A stretch of 64,000 nucleotides of DNA from an uncultured Lachnospiraceae bacterium (lineage in GTDB: Bacteria > Bacillota > Clostridia > Lachnospirales > Lachnospiraceae): positions 124,001-188,000 of the forward strand of contig CATOJY010000001.1 in NCBI GenBank assembly GCA_951800685.1, in the 5' to 3' direction. The position numbers and the translations under genes were made by a program. Shown here piece by piece: positions 1 to 9,679 of this stretch (its first letter is position 1; the number at the start of each line of letters is the position of its first letter). The notes beneath the pieces are model-generated. The model was not told the DNA's origin. It searched no databases and was given only the letters and a program-made list of their open reading frames with translations.

Positions 1-415
1 TGGCGAAAAGTTCTGTCAGGCTTCCGGCACACACAGCAATTTTCTCTTTTCCAAAACGTCTGGAAACCTCCGGAAGCAGTTCCACATTTTCGGGTTTGGA
101 AAAATTCAGGAACGCCTTGCGGCACCCGGCATAGATTAGTTTTTTTACATCTTCCATGCGCCGTACATTTCCGCCCCCTGCAATAGGGATATCAACGCAT
201 CTGGACATTTCCTTTATCAGCAGGAGTGACTCCTCATGGGAAGTATCGTCCTCAGATAAATCAAACACCACGATTTCATCTGCGCCATGGTTGCTGTAAT
301 GTTGTGCCAGCTCTGCCGCATTGCCGCCCTCCCACGGTTCATCATCAGAAAGCCCACTGACGGCTTTTCCGTCCCGGATAAAAATATAAGATGCCAGTTT
401 TTTATTTTTCATCAT
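1..415 (-). CDS. HisA/HisF-like TIM-barrel domain protein, cut by window edge
   Basis: The start ATG at 415 directly abuts the hisB stop, and the gene runs off the left edge after 138 codons. The fragment resembles the first half of a HisA/HisF barrel: a 'RDGKAVSG' strand-loop, 'GADEIVVFDLS' and the phosphate-binding loop 'IPIAGGGNVR' followed by 'MEDVKKLIYAGCRKAFLN'. The usual first-strand catalytic aspartate (AID or CLD in HisA/HisF) is replaced by a 'SYIFIRDG' context, so this half may be catalytically degenerate. As I recall, some clostridial relatives carry a degenerate HisF-like domain fused in front of HisI/HisIE, which would fit this place in the operon, but the C-terminal half is outside the window. 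It may instead be plain hisA. Confidence 0.7.
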   Translation of the reverse strand, partial: MMKNKKLASYIFIRDGKAVSGLSDDEPWEGGNAAELAQHYSNHGADEIVVFDLSEDDTSHEESLLLIKEMSRCVDIPIAGGGNVRRMEDVKKLIYAGCRKAFLNFSKPENVELLPEVSRRFGKEKIAVCAGSLTELFA

Positions 416-1006
416 TTATAATGTCCCTTTCGTTGATAATACGCCGCTGATGCGCGCATCATATGCGACTGCGGCATCAAGGGCCTTTGCAAATGCCTTA
501 AAAGTACCTTCGGCAATATGGTGGTTGTTAAAGCCTGAGATTTTTTTAATATGCAGGTTCATCGCTGCAGAATAGGAAACGGCATAAAAGAAATCATGAA
601 TCATTTCCGTATCCAGAGTTCCTATTTTTTCAACCGTATAACCGCAGTCAAAAGACAGATACGGCCTGCCGGATAAATCTACCGCGCAGAGTATCAGGGA
701 GTCATCCATGGGCAGTAATGCACTGCCATAGCGCACGATGCCTGCTTTATCTCCTGCTGCTTTCCGAATCGCTTCGCCCAGTACGATTCCCGTGTCTTCT
801 ATCGTGTGGTGGGAATCAATTTCCGTATCGCCCTGAATCTGCGCATCCAAATCAAACAGCCCATGTCTTGCAAAGCCGGAAAGCATATGGTCAAAAAATG
901 GAATGCCGGACTCGGCTTTACATATCCCTGTCCCATCAAGGTTGAGTGTGAGCCGGATTTTTGTCTCTTTTGTGTTTCTTTCTATGGTTGCTATACGCTC
1001 TGCCAT
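416..1006 (-). CDS. hisB: Imidazoleglycerol-phosphate dehydratase
   Basis: This enzyme dehydrates imidazole glycerol phosphate to imidazole acetol phosphate in histidine synthesis. Both manganese-binding signatures are present: 'FFDHML' and 'DSHHTIEDTG' in the first repeat (residues about 37-73) and 'FNNHHIAEGTFKAFA' in the second. The length of 196 residues is normal for the monofunctional Firmicute form with no HisN fusion. I chose ATG 1006 rather than GTG 1018 because an AGGTG ribosome binding site sits 5-7 bases before it and the residues from there match the family N-terminus (MAERIATIERNTKET). It lies 8 bases after hisD and abuts the next gene, so it is co-transcribed with them. Confidence 0.97.
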   Translation of the reverse strand: MAERIATIERNTKETKIRLTLNLDGTGICKAESGIPFFDHMLSGFARHGLFDLDAQIQGDTEIDSHHTIEDTGIVLGEAIRKAAGDKAGIVRYGSALLPMDDSLILCAVDLSGRPYLSFDCGYTVEKIGTLDTEMIHDFFYAVSYSAAMNLHIKKISGFNNHHIAEGTFKAFAKALDAAVAYDARISGVLSTKGTL

Positions 1007-1014
1007 GATACACC

Positions 1015-2307
1015 TCACTTTTCAAAACGCACACGGATAGAATTCGCATGTGCGGTCAGCTGCTCTGCCTCGGCAAACTTTATGATATCCTCGCAGACAG
1101 GCTCTAACGCTTCACGTGAATAATAAATGATGCTGGATTTCTTGACGAAATCATCCACTGACAGGGGTGAGAAGAATTTCGCCGTCCCATTTGTGGGCAG
1201 CACATGGTTCGGACCGGCGAAATAGTCGCCCAGAGGTTCGCTGCTGTATTCGCCGATGAAAATGGCTCCTGCATTCTGGATTTTCGTCATTACCTGGAAC
1301 GGTTCTTTTGTGACGATTTCCAGGTGTTCCGATGCGATTTCATTTGCCGCGTCAATGGCTTCCTCCATGTTGTCTGCCAGCAGGATATAGCCGTAATTAT
1401 CAAGGGATTTCAGGATAATCTCTTTTCTTGAAAGGACTTCTGTAAACTTGTCGATTTCTTCGGATACCCTGCGTGCAAGTTCCTCGCTTGTAGTGATCAG
1501 AATCGCGCTTGCCATCTCGTCATGCTCTGCCTGAGATAAGAGGTCTGCCGCTATGAAACGGGGATTTGCGCTCTCGTCTGCCAGCACCAGGATTTCACTG
1601 GGGCCTGCAATCGAGTCAATACTTACGTGCCCATAAACGGCTTTTTTTGCCAGAGCTACGTAGATATTCCCGGGACCTACAATTTTGTCGACTTTCGGGA
1701 TGCTCTCTGTTCCGAAAGCCAGCGCGGCAATCGCCTGTGCACCGCCCACTTTATAGATTTCGTCCGCTCCGGCCTCATGTGCGGCTACCAGTGTGTTTGG
1801 ATTCACTTTTCCCTCTTTCCCGCAGGGAGTTGCCATCACAATCTTTCCCACGCCGGCGGCTTTTGCCGGAACAATATTCATAAGTACCGAGGAGGGATAG
1901 ACGGCCTTTCCTCCGGGTACATACACTCCTACTTTCGCCAGAGGTGAAATCTTCTGTCCCAGCATGGTTCCGTTTGGCTGGCTGTCAAACCAGCTGTAAC
2001 GCTTCTGCTTTTCATGGTAGCTGCGGATGTTTATAAGAGCCTTCCGGATAACTTCCAGAAGTTCCGGTGAAACTTGTGCGTAGGCTGCCTGCAGCTCATC
2101 CTCTGTCACACGGATACTTTCAGCGGTAAGTTTCGCTTTGTCAAAACGCTCCGTAAATTCAAATACAGCGGCATCGCCCTTTTCCCGCACGGCATTTACG
2201 ATATCCGCAACCTTTCCTTCATATTCTCCATAGCTAGCGGGGCTTCTTTTTAAAAGGTCACGCAGTAGATTCTGTTTTGTTTCTTTTGTTAATTTAATCG
2301 TGCGCAT
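1015..2307 (-). CDS. hisD: Histidinol dehydrogenase
   Basis: This NAD-dependent zinc enzyme carries out the last two oxidations, L-histidinol to L-histidine. The 430-residue protein has the expected landmarks: 'YVPGGKAVYPSSVLMN', 'GAQAIAALAFGT', 'VDKIVGPGNIYVALAK', 'DSIAGPSEILVLAD', 'LLSQAEHD' with zinc-binding Gln and His, the catalytic Glu-His pair in 'ASEHLEI', and 'GPNHVLPT'. The start ATG follows an AAAGGAG ribosome binding site. It is the third gene of the minus-strand operon hisZ-hisG-hisD-hisB, 10 bases after hisG. No defect is visible. Confidence 0.97.
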   Translation of the reverse strand: MRTIKLTKETKQNLLRDLLKRSPASYGEYEGKVADIVNAVREKGDAAVFEFTERFDKAKLTAESIRVTEDELQAAYAQVSPELLEVIRKALINIRSYHEKQKRYSWFDSQPNGTMLGQKISPLAKVGVYVPGGKAVYPSSVLMNIVPAKAAGVGKIVMATPCGKEGKVNPNTLVAAHEAGADEIYKVGGAQAIAALAFGTESIPKVDKIVGPGNIYVALAKKAVYGHVSIDSIAGPSEILVLADESANPRFIAADLLSQAEHDEMASAILITTSEELARRVSEEIDKFTEVLSRKEIILKSLDNYGYILLADNMEEAIDAANEIASEHLEIVTKEPFQVMTKIQNAGAIFIGEYSSEPLGDYFAGPNHVLPTNGTAKFFSPLSVDDFVKKSSIIYYSREALEPVCEDIIKFAEAEQLTAHANSIRVRFEK

Positions 2308-2317
2308 AGTTTCTCCT

Positions 2318-2953
2318 TTACAGCACAGACTTTAGGTCTGTCAGAATTTTTGTGATTCTCTCGTTTTCCATCCGCATACTCACCTGGTTTACTACGACTC
2401 TTGCTGAAAGAGGGCATACTTCCTCCAGTACCTCCAGTCCGTTTTCACGGAGCGTAGTTCCTGTCTCTACGATGTCAACGATAACTTCGGAGAGGCCGAC
2501 AATAGGAGCCAGTTCAATGGAGCCGTTCAGCTTAACGATCTCCACCGTCTGATGCTTTTTATTATAAAAATAATCCTTTGCAATCCGGGGATATTTCGTT
2601 GCCACGCGTATCTGTTCTTGATGCAGCAGCAATTCCTTTGCTGAAGCGGGACCGCACACGCACATCCGGCATTTACCGAATCCCAAATCCAGCACCTCAT
2701 AGAGCTTCCGCTGCTCTTCCATAATGGTGTCCTCTCCCACAATCCCGATATCTGCCGCCCCATATTCCACATAGGTCGGCACATCGGGACCTTTCGCGAG
2801 GAAAAACTTTAATTTCAGCTCTTCATTTACAAAAATCAGTTTCCGGGAGTCCTTATCTTTCATCTCTTCACAGGTAATCCCAATCTTTTCAAACAAATCC
2901 AGAGCCGTCTTTGCCAGCCGCCCCTTTCCAAGTGCAAATGTCAGGTATCTCAT
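2318..2953 (-). CDS. hisG: ATP phosphoribosyltransferase, short form
   Basis: HisG makes the first committed step of histidine synthesis, joining ATP and PRPP. The 211-residue length and '[15 protein letters not shown]' start identify the short form, which lacks the regulatory C-terminal domain and needs HisZ. '[13 protein letters not shown]' and the PRPP-loop region '[15 protein letters not shown]' are intact. ATG 2953 is preceded by GGAGG eight bases upstream. An in-frame extension of 17 codons exists but would overlap hisZ and lacks family similarity. hisZ lies 13 bases upstream, as expected for the HisG-HisZ hetero-octamer. Confidence 0.97.
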   Translation of the reverse strand: MRYLTFALGKGRLAKTALDLFEKIGITCEEMKDKDSRKLIFVNEELKLKFFLAKGPDVPTYVEYGAADIGIVGEDTIMEEQRKLYEVLDLGFGKCRMCVCGPASAKELLLHQEQIRVATKYPRIAKDYFYNKKHQTVEIVKLNGSIELAPIVGLSEVIVDIVETGTTLRENGLEVLEEVCPLSARVVVNQVSMRMENERITKILTDLKSVL

Positions 2954-2966
2954 CTTCCAGTCCTCC

Positions 2967-4079
2967 CTATCGTTCCGGTACAAGGGCGACATAGATGCCC
3001 TCACGTCTCATTGCATCAGCTTTGCGCAGCGTTTCTTCTCTGTTTTCTTTAGAGTAATGCAGCAAAACAGGTGTTTTTGCTGATGGGACGGCAATTTTCT
3101 GCCGCTCCAGTGCATTTAAAAGCTGGTTGACTACGACTACCATGCCAATAGCCGGCGCTTCTTTTCCAAAGTGTCCCAGAAGGCCGTCATAGCGCCCGCC
3201 CTTGACTACCGCGTCTCCGGTACCGAAGGTATATGCCCGGAAAATCACTCCGGTATAATACATATATTTACTCAGCATTCCCAAATCAAAGGATACATAG
3301 CGCTCTATCCCATAAATACACAGAATATGGTAAATTTCTTCCAATCTGTTAAGAGCTGCCAGAGCACTTTCGTTGTGCGTCATAGTTCTGGCGGTTTCCA
3401 GCACCTCCATGTCCCCGCAGAGCTTTGGAAGCTGAATAAAAAGCTGTTTTAGGTTTTCTGGAATCTGTTGTTCTTCAAGGAGCTCTTCTACTCCGAAATT
3501 ATTTTTATTAGAAATCAGGCGTCTCAGTTCCTCCGCTACTTCTGCATGGATTCCTGCTTCACGCAGAAGGCTTCCAAAAAATTCTACATGCCCGATACTC
3601 ACCTGAAATTCTTTCAGCCCTGCTCTTAACAGGCTTTCAATTGTCATGGCAATCACTTCTGCGTCAGAATCTACGGAATTGTCGCCGATTAGTTCTGCGC
3701 CAAGCTGGGTCGTTTCTTTTAGATGTCCCTGGTAGCTGGAATTGTTAATAAAGGTATTTCCCACATAGCAGAAACGGAAGGGGGCTGTCTCGCCGTTGAA
3801 ATATTTGGCAGCCGCCCTTGCAATGGAGGGAGTAATATCCGGACGCAGAACCAGCGTATTTCCTTCTCTGTCAAAAAACTTATATAAATCCCGCGACGGA
3901 GTAGTTCCTACTTCCCTGCTGAATACGTCAAAAAATTCAAAAGTAGGCGTTTCAATATCACGGTAACCATATCTTTTCATAATTTCGTGGAGATGGTTCT
4001 GTAAGGTAAGCTTCCTTTCACATTCTCCGTCATAAATATCCCGTACACCTTCCGGTGTATGCAGCAATCTCTGTTCCAT
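2967..4079 (-). CDS. hisZ: ATP phosphoribosyltransferase regulatory subunit
   Basis: HisZ is a catalytically inactive class II aminoacyl-tRNA synthetase paralogue that binds histidine and activates short HisG. The 370-residue protein starts '[16 protein letters not shown]' and shows the HisRS-like motif 2 '[19 protein letters not shown]' and a later '[12 protein letters not shown]'. It is the first gene of the his operon, with a perfect-consensus promoter about 70 bases upstream. A true histidyl-tRNA synthetase would be longer, with an anticodon-binding domain, and would not sit directly before hisG. Confidence 0.95.
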   Translation of the reverse strand: MEQRLLHTPEGVRDIYDGECERKLTLQNHLHEIMKRYGYRDIETPTFEFFDVFSREVGTTPSRDLYKFFDREGNTLVLRPDITPSIARAAAKYFNGETAPFRFCYVGNTFINNSSYQGHLKETTQLGAELIGDNSVDSDAEVIAMTIESLLRAGLKEFQVSIGHVEFFGSLLREAGIHAEVAEELRRLISNKNNFGVEELLEEQQIPENLKQLFIQLPKLCGDMEVLETARTMTHNESALAALNRLEEIYHILCIYGIERYVSFDLGMLSKYMYYTGVIFRAYTFGTGDAVVKGGRYDGLLGHFGKEAPAIGMVVVVNQLLNALERQKIAVPSAKTPVLLHYSKENREETLRKADAMRREGIYVALVPER

Positions 4080-4148
4080 ACGGTATCCCCTCTCACTTTA
4101 ATGATTCACAGTGTTAATTTGGTATCATATTAAAATAAACCGAAATTC

Positions 4149-4177
4149 ATTATAAGTCACAGGGTCTAAAATGTCAA
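4149..4177 (-). promoter_or_regulatory. Sigma-A promoter of the his operon
   Basis: On the minus strand TTGACA (4172-4177) and TATAAT (4149-4154) are separated by exactly 17 bases, a perfect consensus. It points at hisZ. The -35 box overlaps the stop codon of recU, so the his operon is transcribed separately from the upstream genes. The leader of about 65 bases shows no obvious T-box or strong terminator; only a weak palindrome around CACTGTG is present. Confidence 0.88.
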
Positions 4178-4707
4178 TCCCTGGCATCCAAATCCTTCTG
4201 AATGGTTTCCAGGTAAGGCACAAGTATACCTCCTGTAGAATGAATACGGAAATCCTGGTTCAATTCCTCGTAACGGAAGCTTTTTCTTCCTCCGCTTTTC
4301 GCCCTCTCCCAAAATCTGCGCATATCCGCATAGGGCAGATAAAATAACTCGTTCCTGGCCGTATAAAAAATAATCAGAAAAGAAATTCCGCCCTGTTTTT
4401 CAAATTGCTCCATAAACCGTACCTGGTGTTCATGGATATTTTGCAGGGCGAAAGTATTAGAGGTACATTCTTTTGCATCGAAGCATACGGGAATTCCCTG
4501 TACTGCGCCGATGTAATCTACCGTGCTCTTCTGGTCAAAATAGGCAAGAGTAATATGGCGGTGCTCTTTATCAATTTTAATTGGCGTGATGGGGGTAGGG
4601 ATTTTCTGTATCAGCGCCAGTCCTTTCTCAAGATACTGCTCATTGGAGCGGTTAATCAAATCTTCCAGCGTGGAGCCGCGAAGCCCCCTGGAATTCCAGG
4701 TTGCCAT
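4174..4707 (-). CDS. recU: Holliday junction resolvase RecU
   Basis: RecU is the Firmicute Holliday junction endonuclease acting in recombination and segregation. The N-terminus 'MATWNSRGLRGSTLEDLI', then 'NEQYLEKGLALIQKIPTPI' and the nuclease core 'VDYIGAVQGIPVCFDAKE' with catalytic Asp and Glu-Lys are typical, and 177 residues is near the usual length. I start at ATG 4707, which matches the family start; AAAGGAG lies 13 bases upstream, a little far. The first 56 bases overlap the end of the upstream pseudouridine synthase gene in another frame, which suggests translational coupling. Confidence 0.92.
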   Translation of the reverse strand: MATWNSRGLRGSTLEDLINRSNEQYLEKGLALIQKIPTPITPIKIDKEHRHITLAYFDQKSTVDYIGAVQGIPVCFDAKECTSNTFALQNIHEHQVRFMEQFEKQGGISFLIIFYTARNELFYLPYADMRRFWERAKSGGRKSFRYEELNQDFRIHSTGGILVPYLETIQKDLDARD

Positions 4708-5674
4708 AGGTAAGTCCCATCTCCTTTCGAATCCTGTCAAACTGTTTTGGCGGCGCGGCAGTAAAGCTTTTACAGGATAATTCCGAAAGCGCGCCTGAAA
4801 GTTCCGGGAGTTCCAGACGCCAGGAGTGTAAAAGCTGATGTTTCAGACCGAACCGCCGCCTGAACTGCTCATTGACTGCGGCAAGACCATATTTCCCATC
4901 TCCTAAAATCGGATGTCCGATACTGGCCAGATGTGCGCGTATCTGGTGCGAACGCCCTGTAATCAGTTCCACCTCCAGGAGCGTAATCCCGCTGCCGGAG
5001 GATACCGGGCGGTACTTCGTGCAGATGGGAAGTGATTCTCCGTTCTGCTTTTCGGCGGTAATATGCACGGTATTTGTTTTTTTATTTTTCGAAAGATACC
5101 CTTTGACCAGGCATTCTTCTAATATTTCTCCGTATACCAGACAGAGATAGTATTTATGTAAGCTTCTGTTTTTGAAAATTTCACCCATATCCTGGAGGCC
5201 GGCCAGGGATTTTCCGGCGGCTGCGATACCGCTGGTATTTCTGTCCAGACGGTTGCACACGGAAGGACGGAAGACCTGAAGAGATTGTTCAGTCACACAG
5301 CCCTTTTGCATCAAATATGAAATCAGGTGGTCTACCAGTGACACGTCCGTACTTTTAGCTTTCTGTGAAAGCATTCCGCAGGGCTTATTTATTAGGATAA
5401 TATCGTCGTTTTCATATACAATATCCAGATTTCCATGAGCAGGGGTGATTCTTACAGAGGAGAATTTTTCAATTGTTTCATCGGACAAAAACAGCTGTAC
5501 TTCGTCGCCAAGCGCTGTTTTCTCACTGCCGTCTGCCTTTTTTCCGTTTAATGTAATATTTTTCTTGCGCAGCATCTTATAGAGAAAACTTTTTGGCGCA
5601 AGGTTTAAATACTTTGCCAGAAATTTGTCCAGACGCTGTCCTGCCTCATTTTTTGTAATCGCAATGGTTTTCAT
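4652..5674 (-). CDS. RluA-family 23S rRNA-type pseudouridine synthase
   Basis: It isomerises uridine to pseudouridine in RNA. Residues 1-65 form an S4 RNA-binding domain ('AGQRLDKFLAKYLN...FLYKMLRKKNITLNG'). The catalytic domain follows, with 'DIILINKPCGMLSQ', the catalytic Asp in 'CNRLDRNTSGI', 'KYYLCLVYG' and the closing 'LITGRSHQIRAHLASIGHPILGDGKYG'. It resembles RluC/RluD-type enzymes; the exact target uridines cannot be told from sequence. The 340 residues include a C-terminal tail of about 40 beyond the core that overlaps recU. The start has GGAG close upstream. Confidence 0.9.
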   Translation of the reverse strand: MKTIAITKNEAGQRLDKFLAKYLNLAPKSFLYKMLRKKNITLNGKKADGSEKTALGDEVQLFLSDETIEKFSSVRITPAHGNLDIVYENDDIILINKPCGMLSQKAKSTDVSLVDHLISYLMQKGCVTEQSLQVFRPSVCNRLDRNTSGIAAAGKSLAGLQDMGEIFKNRSLHKYYLCLVYGEILEECLVKGYLSKNKKTNTVHITAEKQNGESLPICTKYRPVSSGSGITLLEVELITGRSHQIRAHLASIGHPILGDGKYGLAAVNEQFRRRFGLKHQLLHSWRLELPELSGALSELSCKSFTAAPPKQFDRIRKEMGLTYGNLEFQGASRLHAGRFD

Positions 5675-5683
5675 GTACTTCTC

Positions 5684-6286
5684 CTAAAGGGAAATTGCCA
5701 GAATCGTATGTTTCACCAGCTCGCTCCGCGAAAGTTCCGGGTAGGATTCGTTCGGTGTATAGACGATGTCTTTTTCGACCGTTTCCCGCTGTTTTGCAAG
5801 GGAGGATACACGTTCGAGATAAGGCTTTAAGTCCTTAAAAATCTTCACATCTGCTCGGTATCCGTTGCCTTTGAGGATTTCTTTGATGTGCTTTTCCGCA
5901 AACACGGTATCCGCATCCGGACGGCTGGTATAAGCCGCCACGTGGTAACCGCACACTACCAGGCTGTCTATGGGGGTATTCTTCTCATAAGCAGAAACCG
6001 TCAGCTCATAAGCTTTCACCAGATCTCCGCTTCTCTCTTCTATCTGCTGATAGACAGCCGGATCCATAGATTTTTGCATCAGCATCATCACAAATCCTAC
6101 TGCTGAGCGGGAAGCGGGCAGGCATCCCATGATTGCCACAAAGGTAAACATGTTCAGCCGCGTCCCGGTCTGCCAGAGCCCGGTAAAGAAAATGATGATG
6201 GGAATGGCAAACAGCCCAAAGGTAATCAGCCCTCTCTTTTTCTTTTGTGCCTTAATGTATCCAAATTCGCCTTTTTCTATCTTCAT
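5684..6286 (-). CDS. Conserved hypothetical two-helix membrane protein
   Basis: I do not recognise this 200-residue protein as a named family. A basic N-terminus ('KKKRGLITFGLF') leads into a membrane helix at about 20-40 and a second at about 43-70. The remaining 130 residues are soluble, with 'SLVVCGYHVAAYTSRPDAD', which could sit on the cytosolic face. A good AAAGGAG site precedes ATG 6286. It lies between the SDR and pseudouridine synthase genes of the same run. Confidence 0.7.
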   Translation of the reverse strand: MKIEKGEFGYIKAQKKKRGLITFGLFAIPIIIFFTGLWQTGTRLNMFTFVAIMGCLPASRSAVGFVMMLMQKSMDPAVYQQIEERSGDLVKAYELTVSAYEKNTPIDSLVVCGYHVAAYTSRPDADTVFAEKHIKEILKGNGYRADVKIFKDLKPYLERVSSLAKQRETVEKDIVYTPNESYPELSRSELVKHTILAISL

Positions 6287-6307
6287 CTGTACTCCTTTTC
6301 TTTTTTA

Positions 6308-7072
6308 TCATGTGTCGAGCCGGGCGGCGGCAGCTATGATAACGGGATGGGGGACGATTTTACATAATAGAAAAAACAGCTTCATGCTCCATCCGTATAT
6401 GGACAGGCTGCGTCCTGCCGCCCCGTCGCGGATAGCCTTTGCCACTACGTCTGCCGGGGCTTCCATCGTCCATTTTTTGTAGGCAGGCATCACTTCGATT
6501 TTTTCCGCACGTCTGTAAAATGGGGTGTCCACAGGTCCCGGGCATACACAGGTGACGGTAATCCCTTTGTCTTTCAGTTCTGCACGCAGAGCCCTGGAAA
6601 AGCTTAATACATAAGATTTTGACGCGGCATAAATCGCAAAGCCCGGCTGCGGCACAAATGCAGACGCTGAGGACATCTGGATAATCCGTGTTCTCCGGTG
6701 CATGTAGGGCAGGCATACATAGGTGACTGCCGTGAGCGCTTCACAGTTTAAACGCACGGTTTCTCTCTGAGCGTTCAAAGAAAGCTGGGAAAAGTCTCCG
6801 ATGACTCCCATTCCCGCACAATTTACCAAAATTTTAATACGGGGCTGCCGGGTGTCCAATGCATGGCGCAGCCGTTCCATTGCCTCTTTTTTTCGCAGAT
6901 TCATTGGCAGGATGCGGAGTTTTATGCGGACATCCTTTTGGACATCGCAGAGTTTGTCTGCATTTCTTCCAATGACCCATATCTCGTCAAGGCATTTATA
7001 GTTTTCTGAAATTTGTTTTACGAATTCCCGTCCCATCCCGGAGGACGCTCCCGTTACGATTGCTATTTTCAT
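6308..7072 (-). CDS. Short-chain dehydrogenase/reductase (SDR)
   Basis: A classical NAD(P)-dependent SDR of 254 residues. The nucleotide-binding motif 'VTGASSGMGREF' is at residues about 5-16, 'NCAGMG' is the structural NNAG-type motif, the catalytic Ser is in 'QMSSASAF', and Tyr-x3-Lys appears as 'YAASK'. 'CPGPVDTPFY' is the usual cofactor loop. The substrate is not predictable; a hydrophobic C-terminal stretch 'LFFLLCKIVPHPVIIAAAA' resembles membrane-associated DltE/YqjQ-type SDRs. ATG 7072 has GGAGG about seven bases upstream; an upstream in-frame start lacks family similarity. Confidence 0.9.
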   Translation of the reverse strand: MKIAIVTGASSGMGREFVKQISENYKCLDEIWVIGRNADKLCDVQKDVRIKLRILPMNLRKKEAMERLRHALDTRQPRIKILVNCAGMGVIGDFSQLSLNAQRETVRLNCEALTAVTYVCLPYMHRRTRIIQMSSASAFVPQPGFAIYAASKSYVLSFSRALRAELKDKGITVTCVCPGPVDTPFYRRAEKIEVMPAYKKWTMEAPADVVAKAIRDGAAGRSLSIYGWSMKLFFLLCKIVPHPVIIAAAARLDT

Positions 7073-7091
7073 ATTCCCTCCTGCATTTGCG

Positions 7092-8975
7092 CTACCGCTT
7101 TTTTTTATGAACATTCCGTATGGTTTTTTTCTTTTTTACAGGTTTGTCTCTTTGCGGCTTACTCTGTTTAGACGCGCTTTTTCTGGGACGGATCAGGCAC
7201 TTTTTGTCATAGCCGATTAAATCTGTGCGTCCGGCAATTTTCAATGCCTCTTCTACCAGTTCGTAGTTTTTCGGGTTCCTGTATTGGATTAACGCACGCT
7301 GCATTGCTTTTTCATGGGGATTGACAGGTACATAAACTTTTTCATTTGTACGTGGGTCCATTCCTGTATAATACATGCAGGTGGAGATTGTCGAAGGCGT
7401 GGGATAAAAGTCCTGCACCTGCTCCGGCATATATTTTAAATCCCGCAGGTATTCCGCCAGCTGCACGGCCTCTTTCATAGCTGAGCCGGGATGGGAGGAC
7501 ATCAGGTATGGCACAAGGAACTGGTTTTTCCCGCATTTCCTGTTTAAATCCCGGTACCGTTCAGAGAACATCCGGTAAACGGAGTTTTCCGGCTTTCCCA
7601 TACGCGCAAGCACCTTATCCGCCACATGTTCAGGCGCTACTTTTAACTGCCCGCTTACATGGTGCTGCACCAGTTCCCGGAAGAATTCTTCATTCTTATC
7701 ATAGACCAGATAATCAAAACGTATTCCTGAACGGATAAATACTTTTTTCACTTTTGGAATCTCCCGCAGTTTCCGGAGCAGGGACAGGTAATCCGTGTGA
7801 TCAACGTTCAGGTTTTTACAGGGAGTTGGAAACAGGCACTGTTTCTTCGGGCATACGCCTTTCGTGAGCTGCTTCTCACAGGAAGGATGCCGGAAATTTG
7901 CCGTAGGCCCTCCCACGTCATGGATATAGCCCTTAAAGTCCTTATCTTCCGTCATAAGCTGCGCTTCCCGGATGAGGGATTCGTGGCTTCTCGTCTGGAT
8001 AATCCGTCCCTGATGGAAAGTCAGCGCACAGAAATTGCAGCCGCCGAAACATCCCCGGCTGCTTACCAGGGAAAACTTTACTTCGCGGATAGCAGGCACG
8101 CCTCCGAGCGGCTCATAGCTGGGATGATAAGTGCGTATGTAAGGCAATCCATAGATTGCATCCATTTCCTGCTGGCTCAGGGGCTTTGCAGGAGGGTTCT
8201 GCACCACGTAGAGCTGTCTGTCATACAGCTCTGCCAGCCGTTTCCCGGAAAACGGATCGGTATTGCAGTATTGGGTATAGAAACTTTCGGCATAGCTTAT
8301 CTTGTCTGCTTTCAATTCCTCGTAGGAGGGAAGCTCAATATAATCATAGAGCAGAGATTTATCCCTGGTCTTAAATACTGTCCCATCCACAAAAGTAATA
8401 TCTTTCACGGCAATCCCGCTGTTTAAGGCGTCGGCGATTTCCACGATGGAGCGCTCCCCCATGCCATAAGAAATCAAATCCGCGCCGGAATCCAGGAGGA
8501 TGGAGCGTTTCAGCGAATCCGTCCAGTAATCATAATGCGCAAGGCGGCGCAGGCTCGCCTCAATTCCACCGATAACCAGTGGCGTGTTTCTGTATTTCCG
8601 GCGAATCAGGTTGCAGTAAACAACTGCAGCGTGATCAGGGCGTTTTCCCATGACGCCGCCAGGGGTATAGGCGTCCGTGCCCCTGCGCTTTTTTGATACG
8701 CTGTAATGATTTACCATGGAATCCATATTTCCGGAGGATACGAGAAATGCCAGACGCGGCTCCCCGTAAATGCTGATGCTCTCTGTATTTTTCCAGTCGG
8801 GCTGGGAAATAATGCCTACCGTATATCCGCGGGACTCCAATACGCGGCTGATAACGGCATGTCCGAATGAAGGATGATCCACATAGGCGTCCCCGATTAC
8901 ATAAACAAAATCAAATTGGCGGATACCCCGCGTTTCCATATCCTTTCGGGATAAGGGGAGAAAATCCATCGTCAT
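7092..8975 (-). CDS. YgiQ-family radical SAM protein
   Basis: A 627-residue member of the YgiQ (UPF0313) family, a radical SAM group of unknown reaction. The [4Fe-4S] motif Cx3Cx2C is in '[20 protein letters not shown]' near the middle. The N-terminal half shows the family's B12-like fold features '[17 protein letters not shown]' and '[16 protein letters not shown]'. The C-terminus is very basic. ATG 8975 overlaps the stop of the HAD gene by four bases (ATGA) with GGAG just upstream; the GTG at 8981 is the less likely start. Confidence 0.92.
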   Translation of the reverse strand: MTMDFLPLSRKDMETRGIRQFDFVYVIGDAYVDHPSFGHAVISRVLESRGYTVGIISQPDWKNTESISIYGEPRLAFLVSSGNMDSMVNHYSVSKKRRGTDAYTPGGVMGKRPDHAAVVYCNLIRRKYRNTPLVIGGIEASLRRLAHYDYWTDSLKRSILLDSGADLISYGMGERSIVEIADALNSGIAVKDITFVDGTVFKTRDKSLLYDYIELPSYEELKADKISYAESFYTQYCNTDPFSGKRLAELYDRQLYVVQNPPAKPLSQQEMDAIYGLPYIRTYHPSYEPLGGVPAIREVKFSLVSSRGCFGGCNFCALTFHQGRIIQTRSHESLIREAQLMTEDKDFKGYIHDVGGPTANFRHPSCEKQLTKGVCPKKQCLFPTPCKNLNVDHTDYLSLLRKLREIPKVKKVFIRSGIRFDYLVYDKNEEFFRELVQHHVSGQLKVAPEHVADKVLARMGKPENSVYRMFSERYRDLNRKCGKNQFLVPYLMSSHPGSAMKEAVQLAEYLRDLKYMPEQVQDFYPTPSTISTCMYYTGMDPRTNEKVYVPVNPHEKAMQRALIQYRNPKNYELVEEALKIAGRTDLIGYDKKCLIRPRKSASKQSKPQRDKPVKKKKTIRNVHKKKR

Positions 8976-9679
8976 ATCCACTCCTTCCAGTCGGCAAAAA
9001 TATCTTTCCTGGCATTCAGGATTTCATAGGCGCCGTTAAAAATATCGTGAAAACTGTTAATATAATAATCGGCAAAGCGCCGCTTTTCTTCTATCTGATT
9101 TCTGGAATGGGAATCCTCTATTGCGCATACCGGCATACCGGCATTTTTCCCGGCAAGAATACCCATAGGTACGTCTTCAAATACCAGGCAGTTTTCGCTG
9201 TCCACACCCAAATCTTCCGCAACTTTCAGATAGATATCAGGGGCGGGCTTGCCTTTTGCTACATCACATGCAGTACGCACCACCTGAATATATTTGCCAA
9301 GGCCGTTGGATTCCATTACAGCTTCCACCAGGCGGATTCCGTTGCTGGTGGCGATGCCTGTCCGAATCCCCTTGCCGTACAGGAATTTTAAAAATTCCAG
9401 CGCCCCTGCCTTCAGCGGAACCTCATGAGCGTATTTTTCATAAGCCATCTCATACCAGTCCTGTTTGATTTCTTCTATCGTCTGGGGAATATGAAAAGTT
9501 TCTTTGAAATAAACGGCAGTTTCTGTAAAGCTCATGCCTTCAATTTCTGCCTGCAGCGTTTCAGGAAGTTGGATGCCGTATCTTCCCAGATATTGTATAT
9601 CAATTTCCCGCCACATCCACATGGAATCTACCAGCGTCCCATCTAAATCAAAAATGACTGCCTGTATTTCCTTTAGCAT
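8972..9679 (-). CDS. HAD-superfamily phosphatase/phosphomutase, beta-PGM-like
   Basis: A HAD hydrolase of 235 residues: motif I '[14 protein letters not shown]' (nucleophile Asp about residue 10), motif II 'GIATSNG', motif III '[16 protein letters not shown]' and motif IV '[18 protein letters not shown]'. The small alpha-helical cap places it with the beta-phosphoglucomutase/phosphoglycolate phosphatase subfamily; the substrate cannot be deduced. It overlaps both neighbours by a few bases, so it is translated in series with the RsuA-type gene upstream and ygiQ downstream. Confidence 0.9.
   Translation of the reverse strand: MLKEIQAVIFDLDGTLVDSMWMWREIDIQYLGRYGIQLPETLQAEIEGMSFTETAVYFKETFHIPQTIEEIKQDWYEMAYEKYAHEVPLKAGALEFLKFLYGKGIRTGIATSNGIRLVEAVMESNGLGKYIQVVRTACDVAKGKPAPDIYLKVAEDLGVDSENCLVFEDVPMGILAGKNAGMPVCAIEDSHSRNQIEEKRRFADYYINSFHDIFNGAYEILNARKDIFADWKEWI

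Noticed and set aside
7797-8426. 209-codon plus-strand frame
   Set aside because: Antisense to the well-supported YgiQ radical SAM gene; the translation has no domain and no ribosome site.
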